Positions 1-5,059 of a DNA stretch of 5,059 nt are shown one piece after another. Both the position numbers and the translations under genes were made by a program. The notes under the pieces were generated by a model, which was given only the letters and a program-made list of their open reading frames with translations, searched no databases and was not told where the DNA came from. Origin of the DNA: an uncultured Saprospiraceae bacterium (lineage in GTDB: Bacteria > Bacteroidota > Bacteroidia > Chitinophagales > Saprospiraceae); assembly GCA_937864255.1 (NCBI GenBank), contig CALMIT010000126.1:1-5059 (forward strand), written 5' to 3'. Position 1 is the first letter of the stretch; every line of letters starts with the position of its first letter.

Positions 1-19
1 CGCCCCGACAATTAAGCCA

Positions 20-50
20 CAAACTTACAATGAAAGATTGGGAGCACAAA
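20..50 (-). promoter_or_regulatory. Leftward Bacteroidetes-type sigma-A promoter (-33 TTTG, -7 TAAGTTTG)
   Basis: Read on the minus strand, TTTG (complement of 47-50) is followed by exactly 19 nt and then TAAGTTTG (complement of 20-27). This is a full match to the known Bacteroidetes primary sigma factor promoter, TTTG then about 19 nt then TAnnTTTG. Transcription would start near position 12-16 and run left out of the window, so the nearest gene on that side is inferred to be divergent from the outer-membrane protein gene. The match is seen directly; that it works as a promoter is inferred. Confidence 0.5.
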
Positions 51-214
51 CCCGCGCAAACGATTCCTTTTCTTAAAATTTGGACTTGCCGGCTGTTATC
101 AGAAACCTGATTTTTAAAAAAAATTGAAGTGCTGGACGCTTCTCAAGATAGTTAATGTTTTTCGAAATTTTCTACAATTGCGTTCTTCCCTTAATTTCGC
201 GACAAATGAATTTT

Positions 215-820
215 ATGAGTACAAAGCATTTTTTATTTTTTGCAATTATTTTCTGGATGAACCAGGCGAACGGGCAGACTTTTCAGGCGGGCCTGGTCGC
301 CGGATTTAATATGACCCAGGTGGACGGCGACGATCTCGGTGGTTACAACAGGATCGGCGTAGTGGCCGGAGGCAGGGCAGATGCACGCCTGGCGGATAAA
401 TGGAAATTAAGTTTCGAAATTTTGTTCAGCCAGATGGGCAGCGATCGCTCAAAGTATGATTTTGGTTCTGATTACGATAACATCCGTATGAACGGGGTGG
501 AAGTGCCGGTGTCATTGATTTTCAGGGACTGGCTTGTGGATGACGGCGACGATTCTTTTTACCGCATTGAATTTGCTGCCGGCTTTTCTTATTACCGGCT
601 GATGAATTTTAAGGTGGAGGCTTTTACGGGCGAAGACGTCAGTGACTTTAAAGATTACAATCCAAATTCTTTTTTGGTGAATCTTGGCGCGACCTGGTTT
701 ATCAATCCGAAATTCGGCATCCATGCACATTGGGCGAAAGCCCTGAACGATCTTGACAACGCCCCGGAAGAAGTCCTGCTGGCGCGCAATATTTCCGTAA
801 AAGGCATTTATATTTTTTAA
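215..820 (+). CDS. Outer-membrane beta-barrel protein, PorT/OmpX-like
   Basis: Predicted secreted outer-membrane beta-barrel of 201 residues. From the ATG at 215 it begins with a signal peptide: short polar start MSTKH, hydrophobic FLFFAIIFWM, then a likely cut in QANG|QTF. The mature part of about 180 residues opens with a Gly-rich strand and a QVDGDDLGGYN motif, typical of the Bacteroidetes PorT-type barrel family (OMP_b-brl_2). Alternating amphipathic strands follow, and the protein ends NISVKGIYIF with a terminal aromatic residue as in many barrel proteins. Its size suits an eight-stranded barrel. An ATG at 206 adds three residues and is nearly as good; the ATG at 155 adds 20 residues ahead of the signal peptide and is unlikely. 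No convincing promoter was found upstream. It is followed after 7 nt by a lipoprotein gene, so the two are probably co-transcribed. The specific role is unknown; this family includes many barrels of no known function besides PorT itself. Confidence 0.85.
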   Translation: MSTKHFLFFAIIFWMNQANGQTFQAGLVAGFNMTQVDGDDLGGYNRIGVVAGGRADARLADKWKLSFEILFSQMGSDRSKYDFGSDYDNIRMNGVEVPVSLIFRDWLVDDGDDSFYRIEFAAGFSYYRLMNFKVEAFTGEDVSDFKDYNPNSFLVNLGATWFINPKFGIHAHWAKALNDLDNAPEEVLLARNISVKGIYIF

Positions 821-827
821 TTTTTTT

Positions 828-1337
828 ATGATGAAAAACCAACTTTTTACACTTTTCTTATTGTTTTTTTTACTCAGTTTCGGCTGTCAGAATGCTGAAA
901 AACCATCTACAACGGCCGATACCCCGCCAGAAAATCAGGCTCAACAGCGCGCCGCACAAAAATTGGAATTGCCCGGATTACCGCAGGAAATGCGCGATAA
1001 ACTTTTTTATGAATGCGACTACATTGACCTGATTTTTTACCAGCAAAATTTCAGCATGAGCCTGAATGAAAAACCTTCCATCGAACAAATTATCGCTATT
1101 GTCTCCGCCGATCCGGCTACGTATTTTTCTGCCTGCCAGGCTTCGGGGCGTGCATTTTTTCAGTCGAAAGGAAGAGTGATAACGGAGGCGGACGTGCATT
1201 TTTCTGATAACAACTGCGCCTATTTCGTTTTTATGGAAAATGGAAAACCGGCGTATGCCAATAATATGAATGAATCCGGGGTGAGTCTTTTTAAAAGTTA
1301 CCTGATGCAAGGCGCGCAGATACAACAGCAGCATTGA
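828..1337 (+). CDS. Small lipoprotein of unknown function
   Basis: A 169-residue protein with a lipoprotein signal: Met-Lys start, hydrophobic residues 6-18, and a lipobox LSFGC with Cys20 as the predicted acylated residue. This fits the general lipobox pattern, although Ser at -3 is less common than Leu. Residues 21-45 are a polar, Pro/Gln/Thr-rich linker. The folded part (about 47-165) starts LPGLPQEM and contains YIDLIFYQQNFSMS and a C-terminal region with Cys103 and Cys130; Cys63, Cys103 and Cys130 could form a disulfide in the periplasm. I do not recognise the domain. Translation may start at 828 or at the next ATG, 831. The gene lies 7 nt after the beta-barrel gene, implying one transcript and perhaps a shared envelope role (inference). 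It ends in tandem stops TGA-TAA, 11 nt from the stop of the convergent acyltransferase gene. Confidence 0.82.
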   Translation: MMKNQLFTLFLLFFLLSFGCQNAEKPSTTADTPPENQAQQRAAQKLELPGLPQEMRDKLFYECDYIDLIFYQQNFSMSLNEKPSIEQIIAIVSADPATYFSACQASGRAFFQSKGRVITEADVHFSDNNCAYFVFMENGKPAYANNMNESGVSLFKSYLMQGAQIQQQH

Positions 1338-1348
1338 TAAATGCCGAT

Positions 1349-2635
1349 TTAGCGCAGAAAATTTTCAACCGTTCCGGCTATCTTTTTTCGCCGCTCCATG
1401 AGAGAGGTTTTTTCTTTTTCGGGGAGTTTTTTTGCCTTTATTTTCTGTTGCCATACGCGGAAAAAGTCATAATAAATGATTGAAAACCAGCCGAGTAGGA
1501 AAAAAGCGAAGATATAAAGCAATGCTGTTTTTCCAAAAATCAATCCGCCGGCCACGCTCAAAACCAGATAATAAATCAAAGAGCCGATGAGCGCCACTGC
1601 AATATAAACGGAGGCGTAAAATTCTTTTTGTTTCACCTTGCTGTCGGCTACATGACGGGCATATTTTAGAGGGAGCAGATGTAAGAATTTTCCAATTTGA
1701 GCAGGTAGAAAACCTGCGAAAATCAGTATATTTTCATACCACTGACGTCGGTTTTCCTGCGCGATTCCAAGATCAGTCACTCCCGCATTTTTCAGATTTT
1801 CAAAATATTCTGCCACTTCTTTTTTCAAAATATCTTTTTCAAAAGCCCCCATTTTATTGACGCCGTCGGCAATTTTCATTTCATTTTCCAGCCGGGTCCC
1901 GTCATTTTTTACGATTGAAAGTGTGCCGGCCGGCTGTTCATTTCTATAAATCTCGAAAAGCGACTCGGCGAGTTGTTCGTCGGGCACTTCATGGATGGTC
2001 AGCACCAGCGGCGACAGCGCGTCGTAAACTTTTTGCGTAAGCTGCAAAACTGCCCGGTTGGGATTTTCTTCGTAGATTTTTTGAAAATCTTTAACGCGCA
2101 GCGGCTCGCCGATTTTGAACATTACCTCACTTCTGATTCGGTTTGGAAAAGTAAAATTTGCTCCCACGGGGATGACCAAAATATCCAGATCGGGGAATTG
2201 CTCAAGTGTGCTGAGGCAAATTCTGGCCATACCTTTTTTAATAGGGCGCAGCCGTTTTTCTTCGGAAGTGCTGCCTTCCGGCAAAACGACGATATTGCGA
2301 TGTTCGGCTAATGCCTGATAACAAAATTCAAAAGTTTCATAGTTTTTTGTCAGGTTAGAATAACCGTCTTTTTGCCTGTAAAGCGGCACCAGGTTGACGC
2401 CGCGCATGAGTTTGATGTAAAATTTCTTTTTCCAAATATCGCCCCTCACCAGAAAATTGAGCGGTTTTGGAAAAAAACAGGCCAGGATGCATGGTTCAAG
2501 AAACGAGGTGGGGTGGTTGACGGCGATGATCAGTGGCTTGTCCCAGGGAATATTTTCGGCATTTTGGAAATAAATTTTTTTAAAGTATGCCTTAAAAGCC
2601 AGCGTTGCAAAGGGACGGATGAGCGGGTAAATCAT
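1349..2635 (-). CDS. PlsC-like 1-acylglycerol-3-phosphate acyltransferase family protein with C-terminal membrane domain
   Basis: A 428-residue member of the glycerolipid acyltransferase (LPLAT/PlsC) superfamily, which moves acyl chains onto lysophospholipids or related acceptors at the inner membrane. Block I is NHPTSFLE (His41), block II lies around RGDIWKKKFY to NLVPLYR (64-87), block III is LPEGS (118-122) followed by RPIKKG, and block IV is VIPVGANF (154-161). Block I is unusual: the family has His, four or five residues, then Asp, and here His41 is followed after five residues by Glu47. After the catalytic part (about 1-210) comes a roughly 90-residue linker and two strongly hydrophobic segments (about 342-367 and 370-392), then a basic Lys/Arg-rich tail. 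PlsC itself is about 240-250 residues, so this is the longer, two-domain type. The start is ATG with no Shine-Dalgarno sequence. It lies 86 nt downstream of the GT2 gene on the same strand, with a predicted promoter of its own. The acceptor lipid cannot be read from sequence. Confidence 0.86.
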   Translation of the reverse strand: MIYPLIRPFATLAFKAYFKKIYFQNAENIPWDKPLIIAVNHPTSFLEPCILACFFPKPLNFLVRGDIWKKKFYIKLMRGVNLVPLYRQKDGYSNLTKNYETFEFCYQALAEHRNIVVLPEGSTSEEKRLRPIKKGMARICLSTLEQFPDLDILVIPVGANFTFPNRIRSEVMFKIGEPLRVKDFQKIYEENPNRAVLQLTQKVYDALSPLVLTIHEVPDEQLAESLFEIYRNEQPAGTLSIVKNDGTRLENEMKIADGVNKMGAFEKDILKKEVAEYFENLKNAGVTDLGIAQENRRQWYENILIFAGFLPAQIGKFLHLLPLKYARHVADSKVKQKEFYASVYIAVALIGSLIYYLVLSVAGGLIFGKTALLYIFAFFLLGWFSIIYYDFFRVWQQKIKAKKLPEKEKTSLMERRKKIAGTVENFLR

Positions 2636-2669
2636 TTTTCAGGTAGTGCGGATAAATTTTCTCACGGAG

Positions 2670-2700
2670 CAAAGATAACAATCTTGACAAGTCGTACAGA
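2670..2700 (-). promoter_or_regulatory. Predicted Bacteroidetes promoter for the acyltransferase gene
   Basis: On the minus strand, TATCTTTG (complement of 2670-2677) matches the -7 consensus TAnnTTTG perfectly. It is preceded, after exactly 19 nt, by TCTG (complement of 2697-2700), one base from the -33 consensus TTTG. A start near 2662-2665 would leave a leader of about 27-30 nt before the ATG at 2635. This suggests the acyltransferase can be transcribed independently of the upstream GT2 gene. Function is inferred from the motif only. Confidence 0.45.
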
Positions 2701-2721
2701 CGAATAAACGCTGTGGAAAAT

Positions 2722-3501
2722 TTAATTTTTTGCGGAGGGTAATTCGGCGGCAGCGGCATTTACACCGTTGCTTTTTTTGTACGATTGAAAGAAGCTTTTC
2801 CAGCGCATTTTCAAAACGCCTTGTATAGCTTCTTTTACAATCCCTTTCGACATTTTTGAATTTCCTTCCACCCGGTCGGCAAAAGTGATGGGTATCTCGA
2901 TGATTTTGAAGCCGAGCGTGTATGCGGCAAATTTCATCTCAATTTGGAAAGCGTAACCAATAAACCTGATTTTTTCAAAATCTATACTTTCGAGTACGCA
3001 GCGACGGTAGCAAATAAAACCCGCGGTGGGATCCATCACAGGCATCCAGGTGATCATGCGCACGTAAAGCGAGGCGCCTTTCGACAACATGATCCGATCT
3101 ACCGGCCAATTTTCTAACTGACCGCCTTTAACGTACCGCGAGCCTACTACGATGTCGGCATTTTTTTCATGAATGGCACGGTACATTCTCACCAGATCTT
3201 TCGGGTTGTGTGAAAAATCGCAGTCCATTTCAAAAATAAAATCATAACCTTTTTCAAGTCCCCATTTGAAGCCGGCGATGTAAGCAGTGCCGAGCCCCAA
3301 CTTGCCTTTCCGCTCTAAAATGAACAGATTTTCGCCAAATTTTTTTTGCTCCTCTTTGACCAGTGCGGCGGTGCCGTCGGGCGAGCCGTCGTCCACGATC
3401 AGAATGTCAAAATCCTTGTCCAAACCGAACACAGTGTGGATCATCCTGACGATGTTCTCCTTTTCGTTGTAGGTGGGGATGATTACTAAACTGTCAGACA
3501 A
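2722..3501 (-). CDS. Polyprenol (dolichol)-phosphate mannosyltransferase-like GT2 glycosyltransferase, TTG start
   Basis: A 259-residue GT2-family enzyme resembling dolichol/polyprenol-phosphate mannose synthase (DPM1-like), which transfers mannose from GDP-mannose to a lipid-phosphate carrier at the cytoplasmic face of the membrane. Visible motifs are IPTYNEKENI (8-17), VDDGSPDGT (36-44), the metal-binding DxD as MDCDFSHNP (92-100), MDPTAGF (156-162), QIEM (186-189) and RVEGNSKMS (210-218), all in the expected order. The C-terminus is short and polar with no membrane helices, so this is the single-domain type without a GtrA-like extension. The start codon is TTG at 3501: the frame closes upstream at a TAA (complement of 3526-3528), with no ATG or GTG between, and starting here places IPTYNE at the usual distance from the N-terminus. 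An acyltransferase gene follows 86 nt downstream. The sugar could be other than mannose (glucose or a related hexose), since bacterial relatives vary. Confidence 0.9.
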   Translation of the reverse strand: MSDSLVIIPTYNEKENIVRMIHTVFGLDKDFDILIVDDGSPDGTAALVKEEQKKFGENLFILERKGKLGLGTAYIAGFKWGLEKGYDFIFEMDCDFSHNPKDLVRMYRAIHEKNADIVVGSRYVKGGQLENWPVDRIMLSKGASLYVRMITWMPVMDPTAGFICYRRCVLESIDFEKIRFIGYAFQIEMKFAAYTLGFKIIEIPITFADRVEGNSKMSKGIVKEAIQGVLKMRWKSFFQSYKKSNGVNAAAAELPSAKN

Positions 3502-3708
3502 AAGCTCGATTTTTAAGAAGTATAATTAATTGTGGGACAAAGTAAAGGATTTTTTTTTACTCGATCCTGTTCACCAAAAACATTGCCATATCATTTTCAA
3601 AAGTGGTTTTCCGGCGCTTTTTAAGCATACTTTTTTGTATAAATGCAATCGCCAATTTTCCGAATTTTTCAATCTTTGCCATTCTAATTTTCGTACCAAA
3701 AATTTGAT
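3502..3708. promoter_or_regulatory. Divergent intergenic region between GT2 gene and pgmB
   Basis: This 207-nt AT-rich stretch separates the leftward GT2 gene from rightward pgmB and should carry promoters for both. It contains a run of nine T (3550-3558). Only imperfect -7 elements are visible. On the plus strand, AATCTTTG (3671-3678) is one base from TAnnTTTG and ends 30 nt before the pgmB ATG, but has no TTG at the right distance upstream. On the minus strand, TACTTTG (complement of 3538-3544) is one base short of the consensus. Neither is convincing alone. A possible 41-codon ORF (3557-3682, minus) fills much of the region. Confidence 0.3.
3557..3682 (-). CDS. Possible small basic protein, 41 codons, unrecognised
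   Basis: An ATG at 3682 (minus strand) opens 41 codons ending in TAA, giving a Lys/Arg-rich peptide that begins MAKIEKFGKL, has a KKRRK cluster at about 21-25 and ends MFLVNRIE. Codon choice looks ordinary for this genome (GAA, AAA, GCG, CGC, CGG) and the composition resembles a real small protein more than random AT-rich spacer. It lies 55 nt upstream of the GT2 gene on the same strand and could be its leader cistron. The longer in-frame ATG at 3760 would overlap pgmB and is less likely. I recognise no family, and chance cannot be excluded at this length. Confidence 0.25.
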   Translation of the reverse strand: MAKIEKFGKLAIAFIQKSMLKKRRKTTFENDMAMFLVNRIE

Positions 3709-4362
3709 ATGTTTCAAGGATGCATTTTTGATTTGGATGGTGTGATCGTGGATACGGCAAAGTATCATTTTTTGGCGTGGCGAAGACTGGCCAACACGCT
3801 GGGTTTTGATTTTGATGAAGCCCAAAATGAAAAATTAAAAGGCGTGAGCCGGGTGGAGTCGCTGAATCTGATCCTGCAATGGGGCGGGGTAGAAAAAACC
3901 GGACAGGAAAAACAAATCCTGATGGACGACAAAAATGCCTGGTATCTCGAATACATAGACGAAATGACGCCCAAAGAAATTTTACCCGGCGTGATTGATT
4001 TTCTGACTGATTTGAAACAAAAAAATATCAAAATAGGACTCGGCTCGGCAAGCAAAAATGCCGGAAGGATTTTGGAGCGTATCGGTCTGACCGGTTTTTT
4101 TGACACCATCGTGGATGGCAACCAGGTGACTGCCAGCAAACCCGACCCCGAAGTTTTTCTGAAAGGTGCAGAAAATATGCGCCTGTCGCCCGGCGATTGT
4201 ATCGTTTTTGAAGACGCCGAAAAAGGCATCGAAGCTGCCATCAATGGCGGCTTTCGGGCGGTTGGCGTCGGCAAAAAAGAGCAGTTGCCCGCCGCGCATT
4301 TGGTGATCGGCGGCTTTCAAAATGTGACCTTTGATGACATTGTGAAAAACCTGAAAAAGTAA
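3709..4362 (+). CDS. pgmB: Beta-phosphoglucomutase
   Basis: A 217-residue HAD-superfamily phosphotransferase that interconverts beta-D-glucose-1-phosphate and glucose-6-phosphate through beta-glucose-1,6-bisphosphate, in the cytoplasm. Length matches the well-studied Lactococcus enzyme (about 220). Key residues are all present: nucleophile Asp8 and acid/base Asp10 in FDLDGVIVDT, cap-domain His20 in the YHFLAW segment, GVSRVES with Arg48, Lys75 in the DDKNAW segment, the core SASKN (113-117), Lys144 in ASKPDPEVF, and the metal-binding Glu168-Asp169 of FEDAEKGIEA. The helical cap lies between residues about 16 and 90. The AxYHFxAW and GVSRxxSL signatures separate it from general HAD phosphatases. 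The gene starts at ATG with no Shine-Dalgarno sequence. The GH65 phosphorylase gene begins 72 nt downstream on the same strand, and its product would supply this enzyme's substrate, which strongly supports the assignment. Confidence 0.95.
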   Translation: MFQGCIFDLDGVIVDTAKYHFLAWRRLANTLGFDFDEAQNEKLKGVSRVESLNLILQWGGVEKTGQEKQILMDDKNAWYLEYIDEMTPKEILPGVIDFLTDLKQKNIKIGLGSASKNAGRILERIGLTGFFDTIVDGNQVTASKPDPEVFLKGAENMRLSPGDCIVFEDAEKGIEAAINGGFRAVGVGKKEQLPAAHLVIGGFQNVTFDDIVKNLKK

Positions 4363-4390
4363 AAATACAGCCCGTTCGATAAAACCTAAA

Positions 4391-4413
4391 TTTTAAAAAT
4401 TCAATTTTTAAAA
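4391..4413. repeat. Perfect AT-only inverted repeat, 11-bp arms around one base
   Basis: TTTTAAAAATT (4391-4401), a single C (4402), then AATTTTTAAAA (4403-4413) form a perfect 23-nt palindrome in the 72-nt gap between pgmB and the GH65 gene. It ends 21 nt before the GH65 ATG. It has no GC pairs in the arms and almost no loop, so it is a poor terminator. It could be a binding site for a dimeric regulator or a weak mRNA structure, or chance in AT-rich spacer. Symmetry is seen directly; function is unknown. Confidence 0.4.
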
Positions 4414-4434
4414 AACCGAAATTTCAAACCCTAC

Positions 4435-5059
4435 ATGAAAAATTACATTCTTCAAGATCCCTGGTGCATCATAGAAGAGGGCTGGCAACCGGAATTGAAC
4501 AAGATCAGCGAAAGTTTATTCAGCATTGGCAACGGCAGATTTGGTCAGCGGGCGAATTTCGAGGAAAAATTTACGGGAGAAACGCTGCGTGGCAATTATG
4601 TAGCCGGAGTTTATTATCCCGACAAAACGAGGGTGGGCTGGTGGAAAAACGGCTATCCAGAATATTTTGCAAAAGTGTTGAATGCGCCCGACTGGACGGG
4701 CATCCGGCTTGATTTTGAAGGCGAAGAACTGGACTTGGCAAAATGCGAAGTTCATGAATTTCGCAGGGTTTTAAATATGAAAGAGGGTTATCTCGAAAGA
4801 CAATTTACTGCAACGACTAAAGGCGGAAAAAAACTCTCCGTTCGTTCCAAAAGAATTTGCAGCATCGCCGACGATGAAACGGCAGCCGTTCAATACAGCT
4901 TTTCGCCTTTGAATTTTTCATGCACCCTTACCCTGACCGCCGATGTGGACGCCGACGTGGTCAATCAGGATTCGAATTATGATGAAAAATTCTGGATTGG
5001 AATTGACGCGCAGGCTTCCCGCAAAAAAGCTTTCGTGGTAGCCGAGACGAAAAAAACGG
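4435..5059 (+). CDS. GH65 disaccharide phosphorylase, probably maltose phosphorylase (N-terminal part, truncated by window end)
   Basis: The reading frame from the ATG at 4435 stays open to the window edge, giving the first 208 residues of a protein expected to be about 750-800 long. The sequence is a GH65 N-terminal beta-sandwich domain: an early Trp/Glu segment (IIEEGWQPELN), the ESLFSIGNGRFG motif (26-37), the NFEE block, AGVYYPDKTRVGWW and NGYPEYFAKVLN. The YYPDKT to YFAKVLNAPDW stretch is what I associate with maltose phosphorylases (EC 2.4.1.8), which split maltose with phosphate into glucose and beta-glucose-1-phosphate. The catalytic barrel with its acid Glu is outside the window, so trehalose, kojibiose or nigerose specificity is not excluded. 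pgmB lies just upstream, which fits any inverting GH65 phosphorylase. No signal peptide is present, so the enzyme is cytoplasmic and its sugar must be imported first. Confidence 0.92.
   Translation, partial: MKNYILQDPWCIIEEGWQPELNKISESLFSIGNGRFGQRANFEEKFTGETLRGNYVAGVYYPDKTRVGWWKNGYPEYFAKVLNAPDWTGIRLDFEGEELDLAKCEVHEFRRVLNMKEGYLERQFTATTKGGKKLSVRSKRICSIADDETAAVQYSFSPLNFSCTLTLTADVDADVVNQDSNYDEKFWIGIDAQASRKKAFVVAETKKT

Noticed and set aside
2..76. Open frame ending at TAA 74-76, possible C-terminal tail of a rightward gene
   Set aside because: Only 24 codons, other frames are also open here, and a strong leftward promoter overlaps it, which argues for a divergent gene to the left. A chance open frame is the simpler reading.
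155..214. Longer N-terminus for the beta-barrel protein starting at ATG 155
   Set aside because: It would put about 20 extra residues, including a second hydrophobic stretch, ahead of a well-formed signal peptide that starts at 206 or 215.
978..1334. 118-codon minus-strand frame inside the lipoprotein gene
   Set aside because: Shadow of the plus-strand gene, which has a clear lipoprotein signal; the antisense product has no recognisable features.
1973..2318. Overlapping plus-strand frames of 112 and 67 codons inside the acyltransferase gene
   Set aside because: They lie opposite the conserved PEG and VIPVG blocks of a well-supported gene and have no family character.
3550..3558. Run of nine T considered as a rightward terminator
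   Set aside because: No hairpin precedes it and no rightward gene ends nearby; it is a simple homopolymer in AT-rich spacer.
3765..4320. Two minus-strand frames (169 and 112 codons) inside pgmB
   Set aside because: Antisense to a gene with every catalytic motif in place; their Ser/Pro/Lys-rich and mixed compositions are typical of shadow frames.
4363..4434. Considered as an intrinsic terminator ending the pgmB transcript
   Set aside because: The only inverted repeat is entirely AT with a one-base centre, so its RNA hairpin would be weak, and the downstream gene belongs to the same pathway.
4464..4755. Plus- and minus-strand frames at the start of the GH65 gene
   Set aside because: The frame from 4435 encodes a clear GH65 N-terminal domain and remains open to the end; the others are out-of-frame shadows.
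1..5059. Search for a novel defence, mobile or CRISPR-like system
   Set aside because: No repeat arrays, transposase, integrase, nuclease, toxin or reverse transcriptase signatures were visible on either strand; all long frames are accounted for by envelope and sugar-metabolism genes.

Overview
The window looks like a chromosomal segment of a Bacteroidetes (Bacteroidota) bacterium, probably a Saprospiraceae-like or related environmental lineage. The main reasons are a PorT/OmpX-type outer-membrane beta-barrel ending in Phe, the absence of Shine-Dalgarno sequences before the starts, AT-rich spacers between moderate-GC genes, and matches to the Bacteroidetes promoter form (TTTG, 19 nt, TAnnTTTG). 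The placement comes from protein character only; there is no rRNA or marker gene in the window.

Layout. Positions 1-214 are a leader region with a textbook Bacteroidetes promoter pointing left, out of the window. A two-gene rightward unit follows: an outer-membrane beta-barrel protein (215-820) and, 7 nt later, a small lipoprotein of unknown function (828-1337). It meets, tail to tail with 11 nt between stop codons, a leftward pair: a TTG-started polyprenol-phosphate mannosyltransferase-like GT2 enzyme (3501-2722) and a membrane-anchored PlsC-like acyltransferase (2635-1349) that has its own predicted promoter in the 86-nt gap. A divergent 207-nt intergenic region (3502-3708) may hold a 41-codon leftward small ORF. 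Rightward from it run beta-phosphoglucomutase (pgmB, 3709-4362) and the N-terminal 208 codons of a GH65 disaccharide phosphorylase, most like maltose phosphorylase, which is cut by the window end.

How the genes fit together. The right-hand pair forms a clear pathway: GH65 phosphorolysis of maltose (or a related disaccharide) yields glucose plus beta-glucose-1-phosphate, and PgmB converts the latter to glucose-6-phosphate. The leftward pair is envelope-related (lipid-linked mannose donor synthesis and phospholipid or lipid acylation). The first pair is exported to the outer membrane or periplasm. I see no defence system, mobile element, CRISPR array or tRNA, and no clear sign of horizontal transfer. 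Most of the window is ordinary core or metabolic sequence. The points worth checking are the altered acyltransferase motif, the TTG start, the perfect AT palindrome before the GH65 gene, the possible small ORF and the two promoters.
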